From positions 1-64,000 of the forward strand of contig NZ_FMTT01000014.1 in the NCBI RefSeq assembly GCF_900100345.1: DNA of 64,000 nucleotides. The letters run 5' to 3'. A program made the translations under genes and the position numbers. Source of the stretch: Paenibacillus tianmuensis. Its GTDB lineage: Bacteria; Bacillota; Bacilli; Paenibacillales; NBRC-103111. A model generated the notes under the pieces. It had not been told where the DNA came from and did no database searches. It saw only the letters and a list, made by a program, of their open reading frames with translations. The first letter of the stretch is position 1; each line of letters begins with the position of its first letter. Positions 52,770 through 62,148 of the stretch are shown in pieces.

Positions 52770-53906
52770 ATGTCTAACCGTTTAATCGTCAACGATTTGC
52801 CCGTATTGCCCCAGATAACGCCCGAATACGATCCGTGGGACCCGCTGCGCCTGTTGCAAACGCATGGCGAACACCGGTTGACGAGCGTCGAGCTGACCGT
52901 GACGAATTTATGCAACATGCGCTGCGAGCATTGCGCCGTTGGCGAATCGCTCATGGTATCGGAAGGACCGCGCATCCCGCTGAATGTCATCTTGAAGCGG
53001 CTGGACGAAGTCGAGGGATTGGAGACGATCAGCATCACCGGCGGGGAGCCGAGCTATCACGAGCAGACGGTGCGCGACTATATCGTCCCCCTGCTGCGTT
53101 ACGCCAGGGAGCGGGGAGTCCGTTCGCAGATCAATTCCAACGTAACGCTGGACCTTTCACGGTACGAAGCGATGGCTCCTTATCTCGACGTGATGCATAT
53201 TTCGTTCAACTATTTGAACGCCGACGATTTCTACGAAGTCGGGTTCGTCCGGACAGACCGAAGAGTATCCGCCACGACGGCGGCTAAGCTATATGAACGG
53301 ATGGTCGAGAATGCGAAAGCGCTCGCTAGCGGCGGGATGTTCGTTTCGGCGGAATCGATGATCAACTACCGGACGCACGGGAAGCTAAGCGGAATCCATC
53401 GGCTGATTCAAGAGATAGGATGCCGTCGCCACGAGGTGCACCCGATGTATCCAAGCGCTTTCGCCTCCAATTTGCCGGTGCTGACACTGGATCAGACGCG
53501 GGCTGCGATTCATCGGCTGCTCGACGACCGCAACCGTGATTTATGGATGCTGTTCGGCACGCTGCCCTTTTATGCTTGCAGCCCGCTGGAGGAGGACCGG
53601 GAGTTGGTAACCCGTCTTCGCCACGAGCCGAACGTGACCGTGCGCAACGACCCGGACGGCCGCAACCGCCTCAACGTGAACTTGTTCACCGGCGATATTT
53701 TCGTCACCGATTTTGCGGATGTGCCGGCGCTTGGCAACATTCATGCGGACCGGCTCGATCAAGTATTCGAGCGCTGGAAAGGACATCGCCTGAACAAGAT
53801 CGTGAGCTGCCATTGTCCGGCGGCCAACTGCTGCGGACCGAATCTTCTCGTCGTCGATACGTATTATAAAGACGTCGATTTCGGTAAGCGGAAAGCACTT
53901 GTGTAA
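52770..53906 (+). CDS. yfkAB: Radical SAM protein YfkAB
   Basis: A 378-aa radical SAM protein: VTNLCNMRCEHCAVGESL gives the CxxxCxxC cluster motif (about residues 47-54), ISITGGEPSYHE the SAM-binding GGEP, and the C-terminal CHCPAANCCG matches the CxCxxxxC motif of the YfkAB group. It binds a 4Fe-4S cluster and SAM; the substrate is unknown. The start codon ATG lacks an obvious Shine-Dalgarno (GTGTGAAAAAAC upstream). Confidence 0.92.
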   Translation: MSNRLIVNDLPVLPQITPEYDPWDPLRLLQTHGEHRLTSVELTVTNLCNMRCEHCAVGESLMVSEGPRIPLNVILKRLDEVEGLETISITGGEPSYHEQTVRDYIVPLLRYARERGVRSQINSNVTLDLSRYEAMAPYLDVMHISFNYLNADDFYEVGFVRTDRRVSATTAAKLYERMVENAKALASGGMFVSAESMINYRTHGKLSGIHRLIQEIGCRRHEVHPMYPSAFASNLPVLTLDQTRAAIHRLLDDRNRDLWMLFGTLPFYACSPLEEDRELVTRLRHEPNVTVRNDPDGRNRLNVNLFTGDIFVTDFADVPALGNIHADRLDQVFERWKGHRLNKIVSCHCPAANCCGPNLLVVDTYYKDVDFGKRKALV

Positions 53907-53952
53907 TTCAGCTATTATTTCATTTTACTTTTGAAAAGGGGACTGATCCTTC

Positions 53953-55320
53953 TTGGAAAGTCACAGTACGGGGTTCGATTTCGGATTAATTTCGCTTAAT
54001 CTTCTACTGGTCTTGTTTTTGGTGCTGCTGAACGGTTTTTTTGTCGCAGCGGAGTTTGCATTGGTGAAAGTCCGGACTACGCGCCTGCAGCAGTTGGAGA
54101 GCGAGGGAAACCCGAAAGCCAAGTATGCGCTCGCTGTAACCCAAAAGCTGGATGCATACCTGTCCTCCACGCAGCTCGGCATTACGCTGGCGTCGCTTGG
54201 CTTGGGCTGGGTAGGAGAACCGGCCATCTCGCATCTGATCGTCCAACCGGCTTTGGCAGCGTTCGGACTCGAAGAAGCCTGGTATGCCAATGCCTTGTCG
54301 TTTGCGATCGGATTCGCCGTGATCACCTTCATGCATATCGTGCTCGGCGAGCTAGCACCCAAATCCATGGCTATTCAGAAATCGGAAACAACCTCTCTAT
54401 GGCTGTCGGCTCCTTTAATGCTGTTTTACAAACTCTTTTATCCGGTGATCTGGCTGCTGAACGGCGCTGCGAACAAGCTCTTGAAGCTGGCCGGGTTTCG
54501 GCCTGCTATCGAGCAAGAAGCCCATACCGAAGAAGAAATTCGGATTTTGATGGACCAGAGCGCCCGAAGCGGTCATATCGACAAGGATGAACTGGCGCTA
54601 TTCGATAATATATTTGAGTTTTCCGATCGGGTCGCGAGAGAAGTTATGCTGCCGCGGACCGATATGGATTGTTTGTTTACCGAGCTCAGCTTTGAGGATA
54701 ACTTGAAAATCGTTTACGAAACGAAGCATACGCGCTATCCAGTGGCCACGAACGATAAAGATGAAATCATCGGATTTGTCCATATGTCGGACGTGCTCAC
54801 TTGCGATCCGGACAAGAAACACGATCTCAAAGATTTCTTGCGTCCGGTGCTTATGGTGCCCGAATCGATGGAAATCAGCCACGTGCTGCGGCTTATGCAG
54901 AAGAAGCGTTCCCAGCTCGCCGTCGTGATCGACGAATACGGCGGAACGGCCGGGCTGATTACCACCGAAGACATTCTCGAAGAAATCGTCGGCGAGATTC
55001 ACGACGAATTCGACGAAACGGAGCGGCCCGAGGTGGAGAAGATCGGAGATGCTTACTCCGTTGACGGGCGCGTGCTGCTGGAGGATCTTGACGACCGGCT
55101 TGCCCTCGGGATCGAGGATGATGAGGTGGATTCGATCGGAGGCTGGCTGTTCAAGCAGTTGGAGGGCTCCGTCTCCAAAGGCCGAAGGCTGGAGCAGAAC
55201 GGCTTCTTGTTCGAAATTACGGAGGTCGAGCGATTGCGTATTTTGCGTGTAAAAATTCAACCTGTTCAGAAACAGCCCGTTTTGGGTCCGCTTGCTGCTC
55301 AAAACCATTCTGACGAATAG
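53953..55320 (+). CDS. Hemolysin-type (CNNM/CorC) transporter-associated protein
   Basis: A 455-aa protein: DUF21/CNNM membrane domain (about 1-200; three or four helices, with STQLGITLASLGLGWVGEPA), then two CBS domains (RTDMDCLFTEL, TRYPVATNDKDEIIGFVHMS, EYGGTAGLITTEDILEEIVG) and a C-terminal CorC/HlyC domain (GDAYSVDGRVLLEDLDDRLA). Such proteins are linked to Mg2+/Co2+ homeostasis. TTG 53953 follows AAAGGGG; the next gene, ytvI, starts 15 bases after its stop. Confidence 0.9.
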   Translation: MESHSTGFDFGLISLNLLLVLFLVLLNGFFVAAEFALVKVRTTRLQQLESEGNPKAKYALAVTQKLDAYLSSTQLGITLASLGLGWVGEPAISHLIVQPALAAFGLEEAWYANALSFAIGFAVITFMHIVLGELAPKSMAIQKSETTSLWLSAPLMLFYKLFYPVIWLLNGAANKLLKLAGFRPAIEQEAHTEEEIRILMDQSARSGHIDKDELALFDNIFEFSDRVAREVMLPRTDMDCLFTELSFEDNLKIVYETKHTRYPVATNDKDEIIGFVHMSDVLTCDPDKKHDLKDFLRPVLMVPESMEISHVLRLMQKKRSQLAVVIDEYGGTAGLITTEDILEEIVGEIHDEFDETERPEVEKIGDAYSVDGRVLLEDLDDRLALGIEDDEVDSIGGWLFKQLEGSVSKGRRLEQNGFLFEITEVERLRILRVKIQPVQKQPVLGPLAAQNHSDE

Positions 55321-55335
55321 GGGTGTAGCCGTTCG

Positions 55336-56385
55336 ATGTCGCTTAGAACGATCGTATTTTGCGTACTTGGCGCCGTACTTTTGTACGGACTATTCACCAT
55401 CGGCTTCCCGTTTTTGCTCGCCATGTTGATTGCCCTGTTGCTCGAACCGATTGTTCTGCTGCTGACACGAATGTTCCGCGGCAGGCGTGTGACGGTTTCC
55501 GCTGTGGTCTGTACTCTTTTTACCGGCTCGCTGCTTGGTTTCGTCTATCTGATCGGCTTCAAAATCGTCACGGAGTCCATTCAATTCTGGAAGAACGCTT
55601 CCGTTTATTTAAGCGACGCCAAGCTGTTTATTGAGGACTCGTCGGTAAGAAACAAATTGTTCTATAAGCTGCTGCCGTACGACGTTGCCGAGCAGGTGCA
55701 GCGCTACGTGGAAGCGGGAGCTGGGATGCTTACGGAAAATTTGAAAAGTATCGTTGCCGCCATCTCCGGTTATTTTCTCGACGTGGCCAAAGCGATTCCG
55801 AATTTGTTCGTGTTTTCTGTCGTGTTCGTGATCGGTCTTTACTTGATTTCGTTCAGCTTGCCGAAGCTGCGTCAGTCGTTTCTGAATCTGTTCGAGACGC
55901 AGTCGAGACCGAAGGTGGCTGCGGTGCTGAACGATCTGCGCCGTGCTATTCTGGGCTTCCTGTTCGCGCAGGTGCTGATCAGTCTGCTAACGTATGTGGT
56001 GACTTTGGTCGGGTTGCTTGTTTTGAATGTCAATTATCCGCTTGCCGTTGCGTTGCTTATCGTGTTTGTGGATATTTTGCCGGTGCTTGGCACAAGCGTC
56101 GTGCTCGTTCCTTGGGCGGGATACAGCATGCTCGCGGGAGATATGCGGCTCGGAACCGGACTGATTATCCTGCTGCTTGTCATCATGCTGTTCCGCCGTC
56201 TGATTGAACCGAAAATTATCGGCGAAGCCGTCGGGATCAATGCTTTGGCGGCGTTAGTCAGCATGTATGTGGGCTTCCAACTGGCCGGGGTGATCGGTCT
56301 GATTCTGGGCCCCGTGTTAATTATTGTGTACCAGGCGCTTCGCCGGGTAGGCTTGCTTAAAATCAACATCAAGTTGGAACATTAA
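55336..56385 (+). CDS. ytvI: AI-2E-family membrane protein, sporulation protein YtvI-like
   Basis: A 349-aa protein with seven or eight membrane helices of the AI-2E/TqsA family: N-terminal GFPFLLAMLIALLLEPIVLL, middle soluble region, and PVLGTSVVLVPWAGYSMLAG with RLIEPKIIGEAVGINALAAL near the end, as in YtvI. In B. subtilis ytvI is induced in sporulation, role unclear. It probably forms an operon with the upstream CorC-type gene (15-base gap). Confidence 0.85.
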   Translation: MSLRTIVFCVLGAVLLYGLFTIGFPFLLAMLIALLLEPIVLLLTRMFRGRRVTVSAVVCTLFTGSLLGFVYLIGFKIVTESIQFWKNASVYLSDAKLFIEDSSVRNKLFYKLLPYDVAEQVQRYVEAGAGMLTENLKSIVAAISGYFLDVAKAIPNLFVFSVVFVIGLYLISFSLPKLRQSFLNLFETQSRPKVAAVLNDLRRAILGFLFAQVLISLLTYVVTLVGLLVLNVNYPLAVALLIVFVDILPVLGTSVVLVPWAGYSMLAGDMRLGTGLIILLLVIMLFRRLIEPKIIGEAVGINALAALVSMYVGFQLAGVIGLILGPVLIIVYQALRRVGLLKINIKLEH

Positions 56386-56442
56386 CTATAACTAAAATTT
56401 TGTCGTTCATACGGTTTTACGGCAATCTAAGGGGGAGAAGCA

Positions 56443-57327
56443 ATGCAGGCGAGTCTTAAAAATGCAAAGCAGCATTCCAAATTAAAGTTGCCCAAACTGG
56501 TAATGCGCGCCTTCTTTATTGTATTGGGGGCGGCGCTCGTCTCGGTTGGACTGGAAAACTTTTTGGTGCCCAATAAAATCATTGACGGGGGAATCGTAGG
56601 CATCTCGATTATTAGCTCCCATTTATCAGGTATTCCGATCGGCGTATTTCTCTTATTACTCAACCTTCCGTTTCTGTTTATCGGCTATAAGCAAATCGGT
56701 AAAACGTTCGCGTTATCTACCTTATTTGCGGTTGCCCTTATGTCCTTGGGCACATGGCTGCTTCATCCGGTTCCTCCGTTAACAAACGATCCGTTGCTTG
56801 CGGCGGTGTTTGGGGGGATTATTGTCGGCATCGGCGTCGGCATGGTCATCCGTTCGGGCGGCTCGCTCGACGGCACGGAAATTTTGGCCATTGTATTCAG
56901 CAAGAAGATGCCGTTCTCGGTCGGCGAAGTGGTCATGTTTTTTAACCTGTTCATCCTGAGCAGCGCCGGCTTCGTGTTCGGATGGGATCACGCGATGTAT
57001 TCGCTGATCGCGTATTACATCGCCTTCAAGCTGATCGACATTACGATCGAAGGCTTTGACGAATCCAAATCCGTCTGGATCATCAGCGAGAACAGCCGCG
57101 AGCTCGGAGACGCCATTATGAACCGTTTGGGCCGCGGCGTCACGTATTTGCAAGGCGAAGGCGGCTTTACCGGCGGCAACAAGCTGGTCATCTTCTGCGT
57201 CATCAACCGGCTGGAAGAAGCGAAGCTGAAGTCGATCGTCGAGGAGACTGATGAAGCCGCGTTTCTCGCAGTCGGCAATATCCACGACGTGCAGGGCGGA
57301 CGTTTTAAGAAAAAGGATATTCACTAA
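56443..57327 (+). CDS. YitT-family membrane protein (DUF161/DUF2179)
   Basis: A 294-aa protein with five membrane helices (VSVGLENFLVPNKIIDGGIV, FLLLLNLPFLFIGYKQIG, GIIVGIGVGMVIRSGGSLDG) and a C-terminal cytosolic DUF2179 domain (GVTYLQGEGGFTGGNKLVI, CVINRLEEAKLKSIV). Family members are common in Firmicutes; function unknown, probably transport-related. GGGGGAG precedes the ATG. A strong terminator follows. Confidence 0.9.
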   Translation: MQASLKNAKQHSKLKLPKLVMRAFFIVLGAALVSVGLENFLVPNKIIDGGIVGISIISSHLSGIPIGVFLLLLNLPFLFIGYKQIGKTFALSTLFAVALMSLGTWLLHPVPPLTNDPLLAAVFGGIIVGIGVGMVIRSGGSLDGTEILAIVFSKKMPFSVGEVVMFFNLFILSSAGFVFGWDHAMYSLIAYYIAFKLIDITIEGFDESKSVWIISENSRELGDAIMNRLGRGVTYLQGEGGFTGGNKLVIFCVINRLEEAKLKSIVEETDEAAFLAVGNIHDVQGGRFKKKDIH

Positions 57328-57331
57328 GGAG

Positions 57332-57375
57332 AAAAACCGTCACGGCCATTTAATAAGGCTGCGGACGGTTTTTTT
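57332..57375 (+). terminator. Terminator after the YitT-family gene
   Basis: AAAACCGTC (57333-57341) pairs with GACGGTTTT (57364-57372), followed by T residues. Confidence 0.9.
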
Positions 57376-57404
57376 GTCATGTAAAAAAGGAGGACCGCCA
57401 GCAA

Positions 57405-57675
57405 TCAATAGTAGCGGCGGGCGCCGAGGTATTTGGGCCCCCAGTAGCTGCTGTCCAGCTTTTGTACGGCGATTCCGGCAGAGCGGGTAGCGGACGCCGT
57501 TGCCCATATAGATGCCGACGTGGGTGACGACGCCGGGCTCTACGCCTTGGGACAGGACGGCTGTGGTTTGTTCGGCAGCCGCGTAAGTCGAATCCGGGAA
57601 AGCGGAGGGGACTGCGATCAGGCAAGAGGCGGCGACCGTTAGCAGCACTCTTTTTGAGAGCGCTTTCTTAAACAA
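57405..57675 (-). pseudogene. NlpC/P60 hydrolase relic with internal deletion and frameshift
   Basis: Starts with a signal peptide, MFKKALSKRVLLTVAASCLI, and an AxA-like site, then only a short stub and THVGIYMGNG, the His strand of an NlpC/P60 domain. After a frame change the typical C-terminus GIAVQKLDSSYWGPKYLGAR and YY follows, ending at TGA 57405-57407. The catalytic-Cys half of the domain is missing, so it cannot be active. A deletion between the signal and the His strand, plus a frame change after GNG, explains it. Minus strand, convergent with the YitT gene. Confidence 0.75.
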
Positions 57676-57734
57676 AAAGCTTCAACTCCTTTTTTCCTTC
57701 TGCAGGGGGCAGATGAAGTTGTTGTCATTTTATA

Positions 57735-57763
57735 CGCATAATGGACGAGCGGCAATGTATAAA
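57735..57763 (+). promoter_or_regulatory. Candidate sigma-E promoter of cotJABC
   Basis: GCATAAT (57735-57741) and GTATAAAT (57756-57763) are 14 bases apart, close to the sigma-E pattern; cotJ operons are mother-cell expressed. Match is imperfect. Confidence 0.35.
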
Positions 57764-57797
57764 TATTGGTAGATTGCTAAAGGAGGCATTTCCGGCC

Positions 57798-58001
57798 ATG
57801 GATCTTGAGAAAGAATGGTATCCGTATGTCAGCCCCTTCGACCCTTGTCCGCCGATTACGGTTAAGACCTATGTTATTCCGCCAAATCTGTATATTCAGT
57901 TTCAACCGCCGGGGCTTCCTCAATATCCCCCGCTTCAGGCGCTCCGGTGCGGTACGCTCTGGCCTGTGCTGTATAGTCCATACGAATCCAAACATTACTG
58001 A
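57798..58001 (+). CDS. cotJA: Spore coat-associated protein CotJA
   Basis: A 67-aa Pro/Tyr-rich protein: YPYVSPFDPCPPITVKTYV, YIQFQPPGLPQ and GTLWPVLYSPY match CotJA. It belongs to the CotJ set deposited in inner coat layers by the mother cell. ATG 57798 follows AAAGGAGG; the frame from 57741 adds 19 unrelated residues. Confidence 0.92.
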   Translation: MDLEKEWYPYVSPFDPCPPITVKTYVIPPNLYIQFQPPGLPQYPPLQALRCGTLWPVLYSPYESKHY

Positions 58002-58021
58002 AAGGACAGGAGGTGAACGGC

Positions 58022-58285
58022 ATGAAACAACCGCTGCCCCCTCATTACTACACGCTGCTGGAAGAGCTGCAAGCGATCGATTTCGTGCTGGTGGAGCTGA
58101 CACTCTACTTGGATACGCACCCTGAAGACGCCCAGGCGTTGGAGCAGTTTAATCAATGTGCGCAGCAGCGCCAGCTTCTGGCCCAACGGTACGAGTCCGA
58201 ATTCGGTCCGCTGCTGCAGTATGGTCACAGCTATTCGGGATATCCATGGCAATGGTGGGAGCCGCCGTGGCCGTGGCAGGTCTGA
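58022..58285 (+). CDS. cotJB: Spore coat protein CotJB
   Basis: An 87-aa protein: LLEELQAIDFVLVELTLYLD, then HPEDAQALEQFNQ and a Trp-rich C-terminus (YPWQWWEPPWPWQV), as in CotJB. ATG 58022 lies 6 bases after AGGAGGTG; the GTG 58013 overlaps that site. It sits between cotJA and cotJC on one transcript. Confidence 0.92.
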   Translation: MKQPLPPHYYTLLEELQAIDFVLVELTLYLDTHPEDAQALEQFNQCAQQRQLLAQRYESEFGPLLQYGHSYSGYPWQWWEPPWPWQV

Positions 58286-58318
58286 TTCAAGGCCAAACGA
58301 GGAGAGGAGACTTGAGCG

Positions 58319-58888
58319 ATGTGGATCTATGAGAAAAAGCTGCAGTACCCGGTCAGGGTCAGCAAGTGCGACCCGCGCATGGCAAAGCTGCTGATCGAGC
58401 AGTACGGCGGCGCGGACGGGGAGCTGGCGGCGGCGCTGCGGTATTTGAATCAGCGTTACACGATACCAGATAAAGTGATCGGGCTTCTGACGGACATCGG
58501 GACGGAGGAATTCGCCCATTTGGAAATGATTGCCACCATGGTCTACAAGCTGACCAAAGACGCCACGACGGAACAGCTGAAGGCCGCAGGACTAGACGAG
58601 CATTACGTGAATCACGATCGAGCTTTGTATTACAGCAACGCGGCGGGTATACCGTGGACGGCTACTTATATTCAGGCAAAAGGCGATCCGATCGCCGACT
58701 TGTACGAAGACATCGCCGCGGAGGAAAAAGCTCGCGCCACTTATCAATGGCTGATCGACATGACGGACGACACGGATTTGCAGGATAGTCTGAAGTTTTT
58801 GCGCGAACGCGAAGTTATTCATTCGCTCCGCTTCCGCGAGGCGGTGGAGCTTTTGAAAGCGGAGCAGGGGGCGAAAAAGGTGTTTTAA
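58319..58888 (+). CDS. cotJC: Manganese-catalase-like spore coat protein CotJC
   Basis: A 189-aa protein of the Mn-catalase ferritin-like family: MWIYEKKLQYPVRVSKCDPR, DIGTEEFAHLEMIATMVYKL (metal ligands Glu and His) and EDIAAEEKARATYQWLIDM with HSLRFREAVELL. It probably protects the coat from peroxide. GGAGAGGAG precedes the ATG. Last gene of cotJABC. Confidence 0.94.
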   Translation: MWIYEKKLQYPVRVSKCDPRMAKLLIEQYGGADGELAAALRYLNQRYTIPDKVIGLLTDIGTEEFAHLEMIATMVYKLTKDATTEQLKAAGLDEHYVNHDRALYYSNAAGIPWTATYIQAKGDPIADLYEDIAAEEKARATYQWLIDMTDDTDLQDSLKFLREREVIHSLRFREAVELLKAEQGAKKVF

Positions 58889-59031
58889 AGCGAACAGGGC
58901 AGCCTGTCTTGGCGTGCCCTGTTGGTATGCTTTGATGGAGTGCCCGAGTGATTCATCCGTTTGACAATCTGTGGCAATCATGGTTCTATAAGACGTGATA
59001 TGTTTATGCGGATGTCAGGAGGAAAAAGGGA

Positions 59032-59712
59032 ATGTCGACGAACATGAGAACACCGGAAGCGATGATATTCGATTTGGACGGGACGCTGTTTCAGACGGAA
59101 ACGCTGCTGTTGCCGGCTTACCACGCTACATTCGAACAGCTGCGTGCGGAAGGGCTGTTTCAAGGGGAAACGCCAGATGAGAAACACATATTGAGCGGGC
59201 TTGGAATGCTGCTGGAGCATATATGGCAGCTGGTGATGCCGGATGTCGATGTGACGGTTCACCGTCGCGCGGACGAGCTATTGCTGAAGCTGCAAGTAGA
59301 GGGAATGGCGCGTGGGGAAGGCAAGCTGTATGACGGCGTTGCCGACACGCTGCGGGAGCTGCGCCGGAGGGGCGTGCGGCTGTTCATTGCCAGCAACGGT
59401 CTGGAGGCTTACGTCAAAGGCGTCATCCGTCACCAAGAGCTGGAGCCGCTTTTTGAAGTCGGCGGTTTATATAGCGCAGGGGAATTTGCGACCCGCTCCA
59501 AGGTGGATCTGGTGCGGCAGCTGCTGGACAAGCACGGTATCGCAAACGCTTGGATGGTCGGTGACCGTTCCTCGGACGTAGAGGCGGGACATGCGAACGG
59601 GCTCTACGTAGTCGGCTGCGACTATGCGGGGTTCCGCAAAGAGGGAGAGCTGGATCAGGCCGATGTCCGCATCGCGGATTTCCGCGACCTTCCGACATTG
59701 CTCGATGCGTAA
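59032..59712 (+). CDS. HAD-family hydrolase (phosphoglycolate-phosphatase-like)
   Basis: A 226-aa HAD phosphatase: motif I FDLDGTL (Asp nucleophile about residue 14), motif II FIASNG, motif III Lys in TRSKVDLV, motif IV MVGDRSSDVEAGHANG. The helical cap is of the C1 type. The substrate is a small phosphorylated metabolite, not predictable. GGAGGAAAAAGGG precedes the ATG. It is convergent with the YheC/D array. Confidence 0.88.
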   Translation: MSTNMRTPEAMIFDLDGTLFQTETLLLPAYHATFEQLRAEGLFQGETPDEKHILSGLGMLLEHIWQLVMPDVDVTVHRRADELLLKLQVEGMARGEGKLYDGVADTLRELRRRGVRLFIASNGLEAYVKGVIRHQELEPLFEVGGLYSAGEFATRSKVDLVRQLLDKHGIANAWMVGDRSSDVEAGHANGLYVVGCDYAGFRKEGELDQADVRIADFRDLPTLLDA

Positions 59713-59760
59713 AGGAGCGGACAAGACCAGAAATCCGGCAAAAAAGAAAAGACCGCTGCT

Positions 59761-60930
59761 TTAAACAGACTGGTCTTGGTGAGATTCGCTTTGTTGGGAT
59801 TGCGGAACAAGTTCAAAAGGTTTGGTATTGGCTTTAGTCGCCGCTCTTTGTTGGAGCAGATGGAGAGCAAATTCGATGGGCCGGCGAATCGCCCTGCGGT
59901 ACGTCTGCAAATCTCCGGTTCGTCGGAACACGTCGCGCGAAGGCTTCGGATTGACCTCCAGCAGCCAAACATGCCCCGACGGATCGACCGCCAGATCGAT
60001 GCCGGCTTCGCAAAACGTGCCGAACTTGGCTTCGAGATGCTGCGCGATATGGAGCCCGAGGGTATAGGCGGTTTCCTGGATGCTCTTTACTTTCTCTTCC
60101 GTCCCGAAACGGCTTTTGAGCAGCGATTCCATCGAGATCGCCGTCCCGCCCCCGTGCAGATTGGAAGTGACGGAAAACGGCGGTCCGATGCGGCCGGCGC
60201 ATCCGGTTACCTGCCATTTCCCTTGACCGTCTTTTTGCACCAGCATCCGAAAGTCGTGCACCCGGCCGTCCTTCAGCTCGAGCGGAATGCCCTGCTGCAC
60301 GATGTATTTGCTCTGCAATCCCCAGCCGGCAAGCCGCGCCGGAATCTGCGCTGCAGTTACCTTGTTCGCCGGCAAAATGCGGCGCTCCGCATCCCTCCCC
60401 TGCATGAGATAACTGCGGCCTCCTGGCAGCCGCTGCAAGCGGACAATACCGCGACCCCCAGTGCCGCTTTTCGGTTTCATATACACGATCGGGTGCTTCT
60501 TCAGAAACTGCTCCAGCTGTTTCCGATTTCTGTAATGAATGGTGGAAGGCAAGTGCGGAGTGATGTTTTCATTTTCCGAGAGCAGGCGGTGAATGGTCCA
60601 TTTGTTGGCAAGCGGCCGGCTCAGGTAGCGGAGCTTGGTATACTTTTGCCGGAAGCGTGTGATCTTGCGGTAATTGTCCGCCCCGTGATACCGGCACCGG
60701 TCATAGACGATAGGCGGAAAGCCGACCCACCTGCGGGTCCATGAGCGGGTTGCTTGGTTATAGGCGAGCGCGTGGATTCGCGATGGGTTGTCATCCACAT
60801 CGTCCGGAGTAAACACGAACACATCGACCCCGAGTTTTTGTCCGCAAACGCTCAGTTTGCGATAAAACGAAAGCTCTTCCAGCTTCTTTCCCGGCATATA
60901 CATAGCCAGCACGCCAAGTTGGATACCCAA
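59761..60930 (-). CDS. YheC/YheD-family ATP-grasp spore-coat protein, copy A
   Basis: A 389-aa ATP-grasp protein. The N-terminal half carries PPIVYDRCRYHGADNYRKIT and LANKWTIHRLLSEN; the ATP-grasp core has YMKPKSGTGGRGIVRLQR (about residues 150-167), YIVQQGIPLELKDGRVHDFR, TSNLHGGGT and DLAVDPSGHVWLLEVNPKPS (Mg ligands Asp, Glu, Asn). YheC/YheD proteins are spore-coat-associated; ligase activity on a coat component is inferred from the fold. Start TTG 60930 has AGGTGAG upstream. It follows copy B after 15 bases. Confidence 0.9.
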   Translation of the reverse strand: MGIQLGVLAMYMPGKKLEELSFYRKLSVCGQKLGVDVFVFTPDDVDDNPSRIHALAYNQATRSWTRRWVGFPPIVYDRCRYHGADNYRKITRFRQKYTKLRYLSRPLANKWTIHRLLSENENITPHLPSTIHYRNRKQLEQFLKKHPIVYMKPKSGTGGRGIVRLQRLPGGRSYLMQGRDAERRILPANKVTAAQIPARLAGWGLQSKYIVQQGIPLELKDGRVHDFRMLVQKDGQGKWQVTGCAGRIGPPFSVTSNLHGGGTAISMESLLKSRFGTEEKVKSIQETAYTLGLHIAQHLEAKFGTFCEAGIDLAVDPSGHVWLLEVNPKPSRDVFRRTGDLQTYRRAIRRPIEFALHLLQQRAATKANTKPFELVPQSQQSESHQDQSV

Positions 60931-60945
60931 ATGCCGCTCACCTGC

Positions 60946-62148
60946 CTATCTTTCCAAGTTATCTCGCTCGGCGTTTGTTTGAGTTAGAAGGGAAAAGGCA
61001 GCCGTTTTTTTGAGAGGGCGTTTCGGTTTGTGTTTAGACAAATAGATGGAGTACAGGATCAGATTTTCGAGCGATTTTTTGCGGATCGGCGGCTCGTCGA
61101 ATTTCATCGGTTTGGAGTTCGCCTCGAAAAACCAAATGTGCCCTTCTTGATCGACGCCGAGGTCCATAGACATTTCGCCTAACATATGGCCGCTGGACTT
61201 CTCGATCTGCTTCGCGATGGTGAGCGCGGCTTGTTTGGCACGGGTAATGATGCGTCTGCTTCCGGGCCCGCCGAAGGAGTACGTAAGCAGCTTGGCGGGA
61301 TCGTCAATCGAACCGCCCCGTGGAACGTGGGTCGTGATGCTGAGCTTTCCGGCCAGTCTGGCGCCGATCCCTGCGACGCTCCATAGGCCTTTGCCGTTCT
61401 TTTGCACGAGCACCCGGAGATCGAACGGACGCTGCTTATAGCTGGAGAGGGGAATTCCTTGTTGAATGATGTAGTCCTTGCTCCCGATCAGCCCCTGTAC
61501 TTCCGACCACAGCCGGGAGACGCTCGGGTAACGGGAGATATGGCTTTTCGTTTTTTCCTGAATGCTTAGCTCAAAAATTTTGGACTTCGTATCGAGAAGG
61601 CTTCGGCTTACTTTCATGATGCCCTTGCCGGCTTTACCGCGAATCGGCTTAAGATATAGAAACGGGTACTCGGCAAGCAGCTTATCGAGCTCCTCGCCGG
61701 AGGAGAGACGTTTCGTGACGGGAATGTAGCTCCGCGTATTCTTGGCGTGGTTGAGCCATTCGAACAAAGTCCATTTATTAAAGAAGGACGGATTGAAAAA
61801 ACGGATCCGTCTCTGCCGCATGCAGGTTTGAATCACCTGCTGCACCTCGGGGAGCAGCTCGAATTTGCGGTAAGGAATCCGGTTATAAATGACGTGGGGG
61901 GCAGGGAACACCCCTCTTCTCCACGTTTTGTCGGCCGCATTGTAGGTGTATCCGACAGCTTTGCGTCCGGACAGCTTGAAATCGGTCGTCGTCATGACGT
62001 AGACGAGAACGCCGCACTCTGCACCGATTTGGATCAGGTCGATAAAATTTTCTTGATTCCCGCGAAAAATTCGCGTTTCATCCGAGTGAGTAAGAATGGC
62101 CAGCGTCGGATGTTCGCGCTTGGACGGTGCGTTGGTGTTGGTATCCAC
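60946..62148 (-). CDS. YheC/YheD-family ATP-grasp spore-coat protein, copy B
   Basis: A 400-aa paralogue with APHVIYNRIPYRKFELLPEV, FNKWTLFEWLNHAKNTRSYI, ATP loop YLKPIRGKAGKGIMKVSR, YIIQQGIPLSSYKQRPFDLR, THVPRGGS and DLGVDQEGHIWFFEANSKPM. It starts with GTG directly at the stop of copy C; AAGGAGGG lies within the end of copy C, so translation is coupled. A basic C-terminal tail (SKHKPKRPLKKTAAF) is extra relative to copy C. Confidence 0.9.
   Translation of the reverse strand: MDTNTNAPSKREHPTLAILTHSDETRIFRGNQENFIDLIQIGAECGVLVYVMTTTDFKLSGRKAVGYTYNAADKTWRRGVFPAPHVIYNRIPYRKFELLPEVQQVIQTCMRQRRIRFFNPSFFNKWTLFEWLNHAKNTRSYIPVTKRLSSGEELDKLLAEYPFLYLKPIRGKAGKGIMKVSRSLLDTKSKIFELSIQEKTKSHISRYPSVSRLWSEVQGLIGSKDYIIQQGIPLSSYKQRPFDLRVLVQKNGKGLWSVAGIGARLAGKLSITTHVPRGGSIDDPAKLLTYSFGGPGSRRIITRAKQAALTIAKQIEKSSGHMLGEMSMDLGVDQEGHIWFFEANSKPMKFDEPPIRKKSLENLILYSIYLSKHKPKRPLKKTAAFSLLTQTNAERDNLER

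Noticed and set aside
59724-59780. Inverted repeat AAGACCAG/CTGGTCTT between the HAD gene and YheC/D copy A
   Set aside because: The loop is nearly 40 bases and no T-tract follows, so it is not called as a terminator.
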